DNA from: Polytrichum commune
Taxonomy: Eukaryota > Streptophyta > Polytrichopsida > Polytrichales > Polytrichaceae
DNA length: 64,000 nucleotides
NCBI GenBank assembly: GCA_950295325.1
Contig: OX485804.1
Coordinates: 64,014,533 to 64,078,532 of the forward strand
Direction: 5' to 3'
Position 1 is the stretch's first letter; each line of letters begins with the position of its first letter. The notes under the pieces are model-generated. The model was not told where the DNA came from and did not search any database. It worked only from the letters and a program-made list of their open reading frames with translations. Position numbers and translations under genes: made by a program. This document shows positions 1 through 12,033 of the stretch, one piece after another.

Positions 1-139
1 AAGACACGTTGCACTCTTGATTGTTTTTTTTAGGGTTTGGTAGAAGTGCCTTAGATGAATTTTTTATTCTTTTATTCTTTTATGTTTTTATTTCTTTCTT
101 TGCACTCACTTTTCTTGTAGAATAATATGCACCATGAAA

Positions 140-470
140 GTAGTGCAAGAAGATTAGTGAATCCAAATTGTGTCCATAGTCATTTGCCTCATGATTTTCT
201 TGGAGCTCATTTGAACATTTTATTCAGTATCAAAGTGAAGATTCTCGGGCTCAAGAAGTGGTCATATAGGTTCTCCCAACCCTATTGATTATTGAACCTA
301 GAATGATTAGCACATTGTATCTGAGCACGTAGATGGCAGTCCAATCTCTTTCAAACAAATGCCGTTTTGGGTGTCATTTCTTAGACCCAAACCTAATCAC
401 AAACCACTCAAATATGGGTGTCTAGATTATTGTTGTGTTTGATTTAGGCACATCTACCTTATATGTGAGT
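140..470 (+). repeat. Dispersed repeat family R1, copy A
   Basis: This segment shares a long colinear series of words with copies near 20.0/25.7, 27.1, 27.7, 28.6 (reverse) and 35.0 kb. Shared landmarks in order are a 'catatgaa/catttgaa' block, 'tcaaagtgaagattct', 'gtcatatagg', 'attattgaacctagaatg', 'gtagtccaatctt' and 'accactcaaatat'. Copies are diverged, so this is an old family. No terminal repeats or coding capacity were found, so its class is unknown. Boundaries are approximate. Confidence 0.6.
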
Positions 471-625
471 GGTTGGCGATTCTCAACGCAAGTTGAGTAT
501 GACTTTTTTTTGGATTTAATGCATTGGATGCTCAGATTGTGGGGAGTAAATTGTGGACTCATGCAGTTTATTGGCAAAGCTAAGTAATGTTGTGCATAAC
601 ATTACTGAGCAGCTAGACGAAGATC

Positions 626-840
626 TTTTTCCAAAGAAAGAGGTTGCAATTAAAAACCTTTAAATCTATTGTTGCTTGTCAAAAAGTTCACAATACACAA
701 CCAAAGTGCTCCCAATAAACAAGGAATCCTGAAATTAAAGGATGGTTGTTCTTGCCCGATACCTAGTCCCACGAGACACAACCAAGGAGTTGAGTAATGG
801 TATGTGAACATGAGGTCTATGTTTATGCAATAATAACTTT
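626..840 (+). repeat. Dispersed repeat family R2, copy A
   Basis: This segment is similar to 2661-2870 in the same orientation. Shared words in order include 'ccaaagaaag', 'ttgcttgtcaaaaa', 'cccaataaac/cccataaac', 'aatcctaaaattaaag', 'tagtcccacg' and 'acaacca'. It may be part of a larger element that includes R1, because copy A of R1 lies directly upstream. Edges were judged by eye. Confidence 0.55.
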
Positions 841-1366
841 CCGTGCCCAGATTCTTGTCATGGTATCCAAATTTCTCTCGTTTGGTTCCCATACATGAAT
901 AATAGGAGACTAGGTAGAATAAGAAGCCCAATGTGGGCATCAAAGGTGTTTATGGATACTTCTTGGTAGACTTCGCAAATTCATTAAGATGCTAGATTAC
1001 AAAAACAAAAACAAAAACAAACTCAAAACCCACAAAATTGGAGTTTTTTGTTCCAGGTTTTATATGTACTAAAGTAGATGATGCTAAAATCGTCACTTTA
1101 AGTGTTGAACAAAATTATTATTATTAAAATTGTATTTAGTTTTATTTTAATAATAAACAAGGGAACTCATTGCACCAAAAATATCTGACTTAAATTATGA
1201 TAATGCAAATTCAAAATTTTATTGGTGGATGACCCAAAACCAACACATAAACGTGATATTTAAGTGGTGGATACTCTTAAGACCAATATATATGATCTTA
1301 TTGTGTGAAAACACTTTTAGGGTTTTGATATTGGGTGAGGTGTTGGTTTTAGCATTATCCACCTTA

Positions 1367-1936
1367 AAGGTTGTTTACATCATGGACCATGAAGTCGTCC
1401 CAAGGCCCTGTAAAATATAGATTGGTTGTTGAACTCGTCCCGGGACCACTTTGATTTACACCAAGGAAAAAAATGTCAAAGTGACCATGGAGTTCGAGGT
1501 CCCCAAAAAACATGTTTTAAGGCCTACATTATCCACTGACATGGTCCAACGGGTTTTGTTGTGGGAGAGGCAAAAGAGGTGCTCTAGTAGAAAAAGGCAA
1601 GGGCCCATGGCAAAGGAATGTTGTTGTAATAAGTTTATACTGATTTTTTTTTCTAGGAGGAAGAGAAGATGAAGACAAGAGAATGATCAAACTTGATGAT
1701 TTATTTCAAAATTGCCTTTTTTGAACATACATTAAAGAACTCAACACACTCACTATTTGGTGCATGGTCATTCCTCTTGGTCCACATTCAATTTACACTC
1801 AGTGAGGGGCCCAAAGGCTTTGTAAATTGGTGTTTTAAGAAATCGGGACCATGGAAGTTGGACCATGAAGTCGGACCATGGACAAAAGGCCACCTTCCAT
1901 GGTCTGACTTCATGGTCCATGGTGTAAACCAGCCCT
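1367..1936. mobile_element. Tourist-like MITE M1 (PIF/Harbinger type)
   Basis: The left end (AAGGTTGTTTACATCATGG) and the reverse complement of the right end (AGGGCTGGTTTACACCATGG) match, and the similarity continues inward through a shared GACCATGAAGTC block, giving an inverted repeat of about 30 bp. The element is flanked by TTA at 1364-1366 and TTA at 1937-1939, the 3-bp duplication expected of PIF/Harbinger elements. Length is 570 bp with no transposase, so it is non-autonomous. The right end carries an extra internal hairpin (1860-1882 against 1896-1918). Confidence 0.7.
1860..1918. repeat. Internal hairpin at the right end of MITE M1
   Basis: The 23-nt arm at 1860-1882 is the near-exact reverse complement of 1896-1918 (one mismatch), with a 13-nt loop. 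The arm repeats the terminal GGACCATGAAGTC block, so the right end of the MITE seems to have been duplicated in inverse orientation. Confidence 0.75.
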
Positions 1937-1939
1937 TTA

Positions 1940-4900
1940 GTTCCCCTGTGCTTTTTCTAACAAAACTGCTTTTGTTCCAATCTAATGGTTATTGTTGGCA
2001 GGACAAAACGTACATAAAGAATTTTAGAGTTCCTTCTGTTGGCGCTAGAGGTACTTGAAGCTAGTTATAAACTACACATTCAAATGTACCTTACAATGTG
2101 CATGAAAGATAGGGAATAGAATTCATCATGACATCAAATTCGACGTTAGAGATTTGAGTTATTTCATGTATGCAATGGAGATGGCATCATCCACATACTT
2201 CACCAAAAAAATATACATTAATATTTATCGTAGCATTAGAGATATTATAGCTACATAGCATAGTAACTAGAGTAGACATCACTTGAGAGATTATGCGTCG
2301 AATTTGTAGAGATATAAGACGGTGCAGATTTTTCCCGTGTACAAAAATGGAAATTAGGTGGATTACAACTTTTTCAATCATTTTGTTTCTTAACTAGAAA
2401 TTACTATGAATTTTTGAAGTCAAAAGTTGGTCTAGACGTATTATTAATGTCTAGAGTCTACCAAAACTGCTTATTCCTTCACACTTTTAGCACTCAGAAC
2501 TAGAACATGTGTCATGCCATTATTGGTGCCAACACGATCAAAACTCACTCCTAGCTTGATTAAAATCCAGTCGCAACTTGATAGAAATCCCGGTACCCTA
2601 TAGACTGTCGATGAGGTCCTAATCGGAATAGACACCTTTATTATAAGTAGCTATATGATGGTCTCTTTCCAAAGAAAGACGCTTTGATTAAAATACTATG
2701 TTATTTCATGGTTGCTTGTCAAAAACTTAACAGTTAATAACCTAAGTGTCCCCCCATAAACATGAAATCCTAAAATTAAAGAAAATTTGTTTCCATGTGA
2801 CACTTGGTCCCACGGAATGCAACCAACAAGATGTATAATGTTATGTACATGTTGTGATCGAATGTGCCTAATCTCATAACTCGTAAATGCCCAAGAGACC
2901 ATTATGTGCTTTTGTGATACATTCTTTAAAAAAAACTTCTCACCTACACAATCACATTTGCATTGGAATTCAAGTGGTACAATTCACGTTCTAGTGTAAT
3001 GGACAAGTTGAAATGTCTATGGGCCCCTTATCCAAGTTGTCCAATTCCGGTCCAAGATGACCCTAAACTATTGGGTGATATTGGAGAGGTACCCATTTCC
3101 AAATGGAATGGTTGGTGGTTTGATTCCCGCTGTGAAATCTTCTCTCTACTTGACGGAAAAAACTAGCTAGGGTAGGTAGGAAGCCAACAACCCACCCACC
3201 GCAAGGTAGGCAATAAACCTTACCCTGCACCAAGAAGATTCTTAAGCAAGGTAGGGCCAACGGGCTCAAAATCATGTCAGATTGCCTGACGTTGATTATT
3301 TATTTATTTATTTGTCCAATTCACTTCCTAATTTGCTTTGGATAAATTTTCCAGAATGACCAATCTCAAGTGCGAATTAGGCTTCTCTCATAATCTCAAA
3401 TATGTTAAAGTAAGTAAAGTTTGGCCATCCATGAATCCATGACATTGTTTAATCACCACATTAAGTTATATCCAAAAAAGTTTGTCAAAAGACCATCTTC
3501 ATCTTTGTGGCTAGAAAGTATCCATTTTTAGGATAATTATGTCATCCAAAATTTCAATAAATTCAATTGATGAGGACAAGCACAATTTGATGACTTGCTT
3601 TGCAAGAATGGCACACTTTGAAAAAGAAAGAAAGAAGATGTTGTGAAATGAAGCAAATGAACGAGACATGTAACTTGTATACAAATGTATTGTGCCGAAA
3701 CATATATAAGTGTACTTGTAAGCTGTATTATATTTTGAGGAAGCCTTGCATAGCTTTGTTTAAAAATAACTTCTTTAAAGGGCTATCTTACATTTGACAT
3801 GCGTTGAAGATTTTGAAATAACCCAGCTTGGTGTACGTGTCCAACAACTCGCTTGTGTTTACATATCCGTAATTAGAGGTTTTATTTTTAGGTATTGTGT
3901 GCTTAGATTTGAATTGTGGAGCATATTTTGGATCATACCTACATTTCATACTCCATATTGAGTACACCGACAAAGTTAATTTACAAGGAATAGGGTCATC
4001 TAAGATATCATTTTGATTCCTTAAAGGACATTCATGGGTGCTGTCAAAATTGTTCACCTTAGGATCAAGGAATGAAAAGGACAACAAAAATTAATCGAAA
4101 CGATCCTAATTTTTTTTCCTCACAATCATCATTCAAGTGTGTACCAATAGAACCAAAAATGTATTGCATACCAATTGTATAACTTTACATGTGGCACCAA
4201 ACATGGCCAACAATACAAAAAAACATGGCTACATGAAAAAGGAACGTTTAGTATTAGAGTTGGACATTAAAAAATATATGTATGGACACATGACACTTAC
4301 ACCAAGGTACTAGGATGCAAAACATGAAAAAATTGACCTCTGATGTACACTTGAATAGTAAAAATTGTCATTGATGTAGCCCAAACAAGTCATATGACCT
4401 CTTTACAAGTTTTATGACTTATCTACTCATTTCATAGGGAATTTATCCATTATTGGTGATTATTTAATAAGAAATAATATCTTTCTTGATAAAGCCTATG
4501 AACTACATACCTATTTATTTAAAATTTATTGATCAAATAATAGTAAATCATGATAAACGCCGAGATCCAATGCGACATAGTCCTTAAGTCCTTTGTCCCA
4601 AAAGTAGTACCCCAACCATGAATGGACCCATTATCTCTAAATGTTTGTCGAAAGGCTCATCACACTTATCACACATTTGCAAATCATCAATATTGTTTCA
4701 CCTTCTTTCCTCCCTCATGCTCATAACCACTATCATTAGGAGAAAACTTAACCATTTCAATCATCCATTACAACTTGTTCACTACAACTCATGGTTCATA
4801 AATAAATTATACTAGTTGTCAATCACAATTTTTTGGTTGTATTTATTTGGAGAATTGCAACCATAAACCTCCAATTGACAACCAAAGATGATTATACACT

Positions 4901-5356
4901 TATGCATTTTCTTGCCGTCAGTTGCAATGGACAAGTTGCACTACATGGTTAAAATGGACAAGTTTCCTCCTACTATATGTTCAGTGATGTAAAGCTAGAA
5001 GAGTCACTTTTGAGCCCCACTTAAGGTGAGTGGCGGTCTATTATGGAGACTTCAAGCACTTCAATATTTTATAACAAAATAAAAGTCACATGAACTTATT
5101 TAGCAAATGAAATAGAGGAACATGAAAATTGAATATGTTATTTTTGGAGTCGAGATGAAATATGTACATTTTCAATTTTATTTTATATCAATAAATTAGA
5201 ATCCATTATAAATGTAAAAGTTCTTGTTCATAGGTGCACTCACCTTATACCATATATTGGAGGAAAGAAAATCAATGGAGGTTGGTACAATTGTATGGAC
5301 ACATAGCCATAAATTGACTCGGGCTATCCTCATAGTAAACTTGAATCCACATTATG

Positions 5357-5360
<4 letters not shown>
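1940..5360. other. Intergenic DNA without supported genes
   Basis: AT-rich sequence with only short, unsupported open frames. It contains copy B of repeat R2 and a short TTTA run near 3297-3313. No RNA gene, domain or splice-consistent exon chain was seen. Confidence 0.6.
2661..2870 (+). repeat. Dispersed repeat family R2, copy B
   Basis: This is the direct-orientation partner of 626-840, with the same ordered words and scattered substitutions and small indels. The two copies are about 2 kb apart. No terminal structure was identified. Confidence 0.55.

Positions 5361-5436
<76 letters not shown>
5361..5436. repeat. (AG)38 microsatellite
   Basis: A perfect AG dinucleotide tract of 76 bp. The frames through it give artificial Ser-Leu or Arg-Glu runs and are not genes. 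Confidence 0.97.
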
Positions 5437-5438
<2 letters not shown>

Positions 5439-5667
5439 GACCTTAGTGGGATCAGCGTGATTGAAATGTCCGTTCGACCCACCCTTGGTATGATGTTCAT
5501 TGGACATAATATCAGTGGTGCAGGACTACTAATCCCTCTTGGGGTGGGCATTATAGTAACCAGGGTGATCAAAGTGACCATGGGAACTGAGTGACTAGAT
5601 GATCTTTGTAGTGGTGGGCTTAGTGTGGTTGTGGTGTTGTAAGGGTATATGATCATTTTTCTTCGTG

Positions 5668-5750
5668 AGGTGGCCGCCGAGTCATAAGACTTCTCAGTGG
5701 TTGATTATAGCATCACATGTTTAGTGGTCCGGGTTCAATCCGTGATGACC
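5668..5750 (+). other. tRNA-like sequence, candidate head of a tRNA-derived SINE
   Basis: A GTGGCCG-cc-GAGTCATAAG block resembles the A-box region of class II (Leu/Ser) tRNAs. About 45 nt later GGTTCAATCC matches the RNA polymerase III B box. The total length of about 83 nt suits a class II tRNA. The T-stem and acceptor stem do not pair well, so this is not an intact tRNA; a SINE head or tRNA pseudogene is more likely. Confidence 0.35.
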
Positions 5751-7540
5751 TTGTATTGTGATGTGAGTGACTTGGCATTTATTTTGTGAGTTACTTGGTA
5801 GGAAAGTTATATCCTATAGCCACTAGCCCCTACCGTAAGTTGTGACAGTTCCTTAGCCAATGTTGACATTTATTCTTTTGTAAACCTAATTATTTGCTAT
5901 TTGGTGGATATTTGGGGGTTGCTATGGTAGTTGTGTGTTCATTGGCAGTGGTTTGTTGTTTTCTATCCTCCTTTTGTGTAGATTTATGGACATAGCATGT
6001 TGTATGGCTTTGACGTTGATTGCCTCAAGTGTGTATTTGATGCTTAGCTTAGGGATTTTGAATGTTGTTTCAATACTTTCCATGAAGAAATGTGTGTGGC
6101 TGCCCTAGCACCTGTTGTGATGATTATTAATGGATCTACCTTCCAACCTTTGTTGATGACATTGTCTATTAGTGGTTTATATTTCTCTATATTTTGGATT
6201 ATAATTCCATCTGGTATTCTATCGTTACAGTATCATTATGTGTAACATTATACTCATTCACAATTGCTAGTGCACGCAAACTATCTTAACGCTAGTCCTT
6301 TCATTTACCAATCCCATGGAGTATAGTGGAAATGCTCACATACGTATGAATATGCAAAGAGAAGGTATGACCGTATTAGTATCGTGATCCTATTGTGGGC
6401 ACATCCACATACAATTTTGACCATTGGATCGGATCGCTCAAGTTGTGACATCATCCGGTTGGTGATTGCAAATCAAGTAGAGTGTCATTTCAAGTTTCAC
6501 AAATAGGCTTGAGATGTAAAACCTACGTGAGGTCAATATGAAGGTTTCTCCTTCATATTAAATGATGATCATATAGGCTCTTCCAATTGTGTTGATAAAT
6601 GAGCTTAAAATACTTAGTGTCTATAATTGGAGCTGAGAGGGAGTACATCATCTATTGATTCCATTGTAGCATGTAGATTTTTTGATGTCCACTCTTTACT
6701 ACAAGTAGGATGTCATATGCCAAGTCACAAATTCTAGGTGTGCAATTAAAAATAATAATCACATGAGAATATCTGAGTCCACCCTACCTCATCATTGGGG
6801 CGATTAAATTTCAACGTCCAAGGGCAACAACCACACCTAGCCCTCCAAGTAAGTCCAACTCTACATCAAACTTTTAATGGTCAAGAAGCACTCATCTATG
6901 AGTTCAAGCACATGATGTTAGATCAATATTTTCACATGAACGTGGACCCTACCGGACATGAATCCCCTTTACAAAATAGTGGGGGTTATGGTGTTGGTCT
7001 TACTGCCATACTCCTCTCTTGTTCACAAAGGAACCCCCGGGCCCACCTTTGCTTTTGCAATGGCAAGTGGGTGGGCGTGCCCAAAATATTAACTTCTAAC
7101 GTAGACGCTAGCGTTAGACTTAACTAATCATGATGACCTCGGGAACAACATTTATTAGTAAAGAGTAGAGAGTTGTTTAATGGAGATCTTGTGTGAGGTT
7201 CACAACTTTTCAAGAATAGAAATCATAAAAGTGCCTTGCTATCCTCCCCTTTGGCCATCATAAACACTCTAGAGGTTTTGCGAGGTCCTTTGAGTTTCCA
7301 AAATAAGTATAAAGGACCCACAAAGCATGCTTTGACATATTGAAAGTTTGCATTCCGTACGCAAAAGCTTTGGGGGTTCAATGTGGCATTGGTAGATGAG
7401 CGAGAACCAACACGGGAGCATATGCTAAGGTGGTGGACATTCTCAAAATCAACATGTACTCATAATTTAATGCAAGCGGAGTACATTGATTTTGCGTGGG
7501 TTGTTTAAGTTATAGTTTGAGCATGCACCCTCTTACCTCA
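5751..7540. other. Intergenic DNA with a repeat related to 27.7 kb
   Basis: No supported gene. Part of the stretch (about 6460-6610) shares words such as 'gtcat-tcaagttt', 'gaggtcaatatgaag' and 'atcatatagg' with the repeat copy near 27.7-27.9 kb. The open frame at 6795-7127 has no recognisable domain. Confidence 0.5.
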
Positions 7541-7620
7541 TGGAAGAACTTGGCATGTGCTCACTTGGAGGATGTCAGGAGAGCAGACCGAGGCTAAAGC
7601 AGCAGGTGTCGCCGCAAGTG

Positions 7621-7645
7621 GAGAGAGAGAGAGAGAGAGAGAGAG
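7621..7645. repeat. (GA)n microsatellite
   Basis: A short GA tract, the first of two on the upstream side of the fucosyltransferase gene. Confidence 0.9.
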
Positions 7646-8166
7646 GCTGCACCAGATTCACGATGCACGAAGGAAATCAAGGAATCAAGGGGGAACGTGC
7701 AGTCGGTAGGAGGGAGGGGGGGCGAGGGGGCACGTTTGAGAATTATAATAACACCGTAATTCCTCCGACTCGCAGCAGTCTTTCAAATCATAATATTAAC
7801 TCGAAGTTATGAACCTGCTATTCATAACTATTCCTAACCCTCCGTAGTCTTTCAAAAGTAATCATCTCTACAGTTTCTTAACCCCGCCGATCAGGAACTG
7901 GCCCCAAGATCATGTTTCTTTACTTCGTGAAGAAGGAAACTTGTCTCTGGTCGACAGGAACTGACTGAGGCGGCAGGCCAGCATTTTGTACAAGGCGCTT
8001 GGTGCGTTATGGAGTCGACGCCGGCCATAGGATACAGCAAGCTGCTTGCTCTTTTTCATGCGTGCAGGTGATCATCATCTGCGTTACAGGCCGCGTGGGG
8101 AGCATTTCTTGCGACATTTGATGATGAATGGAGAAGTGGACTGAGTGGACGTTCTTGGCAGCACCC

Positions 8167-8170
<4 letters not shown>

Positions 8171-8219
<49 letters not shown>
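8171..8219. repeat. (GA)24 microsatellite upstream of the fucosyltransferase gene
   Basis: A perfect GA tract of about 49 bp, roughly 820 bp before the start codon at 9042. GA/CT tracts are common in plant promoters and 5' leaders and can bind BBR/BPC GAGA factors. A regulatory role here is inference. Confidence 0.9.
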
Positions 8220-8221
<2 letters not shown>

Positions 8222-8541
8222 CTGGAGGATTAATCAATTAATTTTTTTAGTGTTAGGAAGCTTTTGAGGTTATGGGGTTAATAGCGGGGCATGGGGCTTG
8301 TTGTGACCCATCATGGCCTGAGGGGTAAAAGAAGAGAAGGGATAAGGCTGGGGAAATATATAATATCACCTGCATCATGTAGGCAGAGAGAGACAGACAG
8401 ACACCTGCATTGCCAGTCTGTGGCGCTATAGTGAAAAACTCACACTTTGGTGGTGGGAGTGACAAAAGCACGTCTTAAGCAGTTCCTGCACCAACCAGAA
8501 CTGATCCTTGGAGTGGAGGGGTGGATAAAGATCGAGTAACG

Positions 8542-8548
8542 GTATATA
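8542..8548 (+). promoter_or_regulatory. Possible TATA box of the fucosyltransferase gene
   Basis: A GTATATATG block lies about 495 bp upstream of the chosen ATG. A second AT-rich candidate (AAATATATAA) lies near 8356. If the first is used, the 5' leader is about 460 nt or contains an intron. The choice is not proven. Confidence 0.3.
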
Positions 8549-9041
8549 TGCAGCTCAAGATTGTCATATCTCCTCTTCTTACCAATGTCAATGATCATGC
8601 GGACTAATCCTCGGCATGCACGGAGCCTGCAGTGCGCGCGAAAGTGATGAGTGGCGTTGACTTTGAAACGGTGAATGGTGGTGCTGGTGCTGCTAGACCT
8701 GAAGGGGTGACGCTGTTGGTTAAGGGAATTGGGTATGACTGTCGATCACTGCACGCGGCCCGGCAATGTGGTTACGGCCTGCAGATGAATGGAGCGATCT
8801 AGTTGCTGCAAATGCAGGCTTATTTTTCTGTTGACATGTTATTGTCGTTCCTGGCGCCGTAGCGTGTGATCACAAAGGGTATGAATTGAATGAAGGGATC
8901 ACGAAGCGGAACTTGGGCATACCCTGGACGGGATTGGGGGCGCGATTAATTTATAGGGGCATGTCTGGTGGCTGTTGATGAGACACAGACGGGAGGGGAA
9001 CTCTTAGGATTCATCCATTCACCAGGTTGAAAGGGCCCACA

Positions 9042-11085
9042 ATGAAAGGAAAGAAGGTAGTTCTGGGTTCTCAGCGGAGTAAGTGGGCTTGGTTATCTGT
9101 GGTGTTGCTGGGGGGGATCCTCATGCTGAGCTTATTCGACATCCGGGAATCATCAAGAGAACTGAAAGCTTCCGAGGTCACGCTGCAGAGCCACACGCAG
9201 GTTACGATGCATGCAGCCGAAACTGACACCATAGGTATAAATGAATTGCTACTGTTGAGTATTTTTTGACAGTTTTTTCCAATTGCACTCTGTTTAACGT
9301 CGTCGTCAGTCACTGAATTGCCAAAGCAGCTCATGAGCAAAAAATTGTATTCTTAGCAGTTCTTCAGCCCCTCTCCAAATTGAGTGCCCGTTTGTGAAAG
9401 AATGTCACAATGCACTGCACCACGACGTTTGAGCTCCAGTGTGCTAATTTTCAGCCATGACAAAACTCTGCTCCGCGAATGATTTATTAAGGGGCATATG
9501 GCTTAGAAGAAATTAGTAGACAAAAGAAACACGGATTATAGTTTGACAAGCTGTTTCCAGATTCTCATAGGTAAGGCATGGGTGTGCAGATTGCGGCCCT
9601 GCGGGGTTTCCAGGAGAGTCAATACCGATTGCACATCAGTACCATCCTAAGGGCGCTTCGAATAGGTCGAAAGCGACGCTGCAAGAGTCATGTAAGAGCA
9701 AGTACCTGCAGCACTGCTTCTGGAGAGCGACGAAGCAGATTCCATCCCCTGCGTATTCGTCTGCGTTGCGGGAGTATGAGGAGATGCATGAGCGGTGCGT
9801 GAAGGGGCATAACCTCACCGAGCATTTCTTGAAAGGCACAACACCGGCCGGGTGCCAGTACGTGGTATGGCGGGACATGGATGGGAAGGGCAACCAGCTG
9901 ATCTCCCTCGTATCCGCTTTTGTGTACTCGCTGATCACGCACCGCGCTCTGCTCATCACTCCAGACGCATCCCTACAGCAACTGCTGTGCGAACCGTTCC
10001 CTCGCTCCTCATGGCTCGTGCCCGAAGGCTTTCCTGAGCAGTGGATGCGAGAGAAGTCAGCAGAGAATCAGCAAGACCTCTACACCCGAGCTGAAAACCT
10101 AACTCGGGGGAACGGCTCCATACTTCAACGAAACAGCAGCAAGGTGTTCCCCACCCCGAAGCACTTGAACGTCGGCCTCTCGAACTACAGCCCGCACCAA
10201 GCTCGCAGATTCTTCTGCCCCACGGAGCAAAAACTCCTCGCTCGCATCCCCTGGTTGCTCTTCCGCAGCAACCAGTTCAGTGCTCCTGGCCTGTACTTCG
10301 TGCCTGAGTTTCGGGAGCTTCTCAATACACTTTTCCCAGACAAGGCACTCTTCCTCCACACAGGGAGGTACCTGCTCAGCCCCACGAACGAAGTGTGGGA
10401 TCGAATCGCCCGGTACTATGACACATACCTCGCCACTGCGGATACCAAGCTCGGAATCCAGGTCCGCACTTGGACAAACTCATACAAGCCCATCATCAGC
10501 CATCACATCCTCCAATGCAGCATTGCAACCCAGCTTCTCCCAAACCTCATAAACCACAACACTTCATCTCACGACCCGAATCCGAATCCTAACGCCACCC
10601 CACCGAAGCGCATCGCGGTGTTGATGGCCGCGCTCGGCGCCGAGTATCATCACGACCTGCGCGAATCCTTCCTGGTGAATGAGAACGAAGGAAACCACCG
10701 TGTGATGGTAGTCAGCCCGAGCTCCGAGGGGAAGCAGCAGACGGGACTGCTGGAGCACGACAAGAAAGCCATCGCCGACATGTGGTTGCTCAGCTTCACA
10801 GACAACATCATCTCGTCGCCGCGGTCGACTTTCGGTCATGTCGCGCACGGGTTGGCGGGAATCACCCCAATTGTGTTCCAGCGATGGGGGATCGACGAGA
10901 GTCAGTTGCCGGATCAGCTTTGTGCATCAACCAATCTGCCCGGCCCGTGCTTCATCGATCATCCGGAGCACATGATCTGCCCCTTGGACGCACCGGGCGC
11001 CGGCGGCGTCGGCGACGTCGACGACAGTGTCCCCGAGGTCCGCCACTGCCTCCACCAGTGGGGCGTCGGCGTCTATGAGAGCTGA
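9042..11085 (+). CDS. Plant alpha-1,2-fucosyltransferase, GT37 (xyloglucan/arabinogalactan fucosyltransferase-like)
   Basis: Predicted Golgi type II membrane enzyme that transfers fucose from GDP-fucose to cell-wall glycans. Model: exons 9042-9234 and 9590-11085, 562 aa. The intron is GT-AG and the reading phase is preserved; an alternative in-phase acceptor at 9613 would remove 8 residues. The start is the first ATG, which gives a short basic tail and a signal anchor at about residues 15-32. Family signatures in order are SALREYEEMHERC (about 122-134), CQYVVWRDMDGKGNQ (about 153-167), the donor-binding GIQVRTW (about 353-359) and SSPRSTFGHVAHGLAG (about 473-488). Length matches plant FUT1-like proteins. 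Exon 2 is much more GC-rich than its surroundings. The substrate (xyloglucan, arabinogalactan protein or other) cannot be assigned from sequence. A decayed hAT element begins 200 bp downstream. Confidence 0.88.
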
Positions 11086-11277
11086 CGCCGACTACCGCCA
11101 CCAGCCGCCTCCCCTTTCTGACCCGAAATATAAATTTAGCGGAGTGTGTAAACGTCCCTGCTTAAACCTACAGGTAAGATTTAGAATTAGAGTTTGGATT
11201 GTGAAGGGGAGGGGGTTGGTGTAATGTTCTCTCAAATTGGGTTCTAATTAAGTAAAATAATAGCGTTAGCAAGTACC

Positions 11278-12033
11278 AACTAATCAAGGCCTCCTAAAAT
11301 GTGGCATTCTATTTTTAGACGTCACATTTAGATAATATAAGGTATCCTGGACATCGGAAATAAGAAGTGAATGTTTTGTTTGGAAACACTTCGCAAACGT
11401 GTCATTGGAGGTGTTCTTTGTTATGACACTACTGTCCAGCTTGTTGAGATGGCACCATGCGATTTTATTGATTCGGTTCTCGATCCATATCGAAGTCAAT
11501 TGACAAAGTTTTGGCCCCATGAGAAGATCAATCTCATTGAACGACATCAACACGAACTCTTCAATGTTCACAAGAGGGAACCCGGCTCCAAGCTCCTCAT
11601 TGATAAGCAGGATCATACAACATTCTTCAATACGAGATGGGATGATTTGAAGGGACTATTTGAGCATTTGCGAATGTTCTGCGGTGGATTGGCAAATGCT
11701 TTCACCAACACAACAAGCGTTGAGTCGGATTTTAGCATTCTGAAATGGGAAAAGATGACTTTCGGCAGTCAATGATGAACCTAACGTTGGAGGGCATCTT
11801 TCAGTCCAAGCAACACGGTGTTGTGATGGGAATTTATGTTTTGACTGGGTTTGATGATGGCGTTGGGGCCCGATAAAATGAGCAACTGACACTTTTACAA
11901 CTTACGTCACGAAAATTGATTAAATTTGAGGCAACTTGCCACTTTTGCCGCTTTTGAAGATTTTTGGACACCGAATTTAAGCTAAAATCGGTAAAATTGG
12001 CGTTTGCCATATCTTAGGAGGCCTGAACTAATT
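11278..12033. mobile_element. Short decayed hAT element with 8-bp target duplication
   Basis: The element itself spans 11286-12025 (740 bp). The left end AAGGCCTCCTAAAATGTGGC and the reverse complement of the right end CAGGCCTCCTAAGATATGGC agree at 17 of 20 positions. The flanks 11278-11285 (AACTAATC) and 12026-12033 (AACTAATT) agree at 7 of 8 bases, as expected for an aged hAT target duplication. It encloses the C-terminal part of a hAT transposase with a frameshift. It is too short to be autonomous and looks like an internally deleted derivative. Confidence 0.8.
11371..11876 (+). pseudogene. hAT transposase C-terminal fragment, frameshifted
   Basis: The open frame 11371-11775 reads into SVESDFSILKWEK (about 11717-11755), the pattern of a hAT C-terminal dimerisation region. 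It then shifts: the next frame continues with DDFRQSMMNLTLEGIFQSKQ (from about 11754) up to a stop at 11874-11876. One missing base explains the break. The N-terminal zinc finger and the catalytic core are absent. The fragment lies wholly inside the 740-bp element bounded by inverted repeats. Confidence 0.75.

Larger units (their letters stand above)
1..1363. other. AT-rich intergenic DNA with dispersed repeats
   Basis: No coding exon is supported here: open frames are short, start at non-ATG codons or lack family resemblance. The stretch holds one copy of each of two dispersed repeats described separately, and a short (AAAAAC)n run near 998-1022. A telomere-box-like TTTAGGG occurs near position 30 but is not repeated. 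Confidence 0.6.

Noticed and set aside
5330-5656. Minus-strand frame of 108 codons with long Ser-Leu runs
   Set aside because: It is an artefact of reading through the (AG)38 microsatellite; no domain on either side.
5668-5750. Calling an intact tRNA gene
   Set aside because: The acceptor and T stems do not pair, so it is kept only as a SINE or pseudo-tRNA candidate.
6795-7127. Plus-strand frame of 110 codons
   Set aside because: No domain, no codon bias and a repeat-rich setting.
8007-8237. Minus-strand frame through the second GA tract
   Set aside because: Same microsatellite artefact; it lies in the upstream region of the fucosyltransferase gene.
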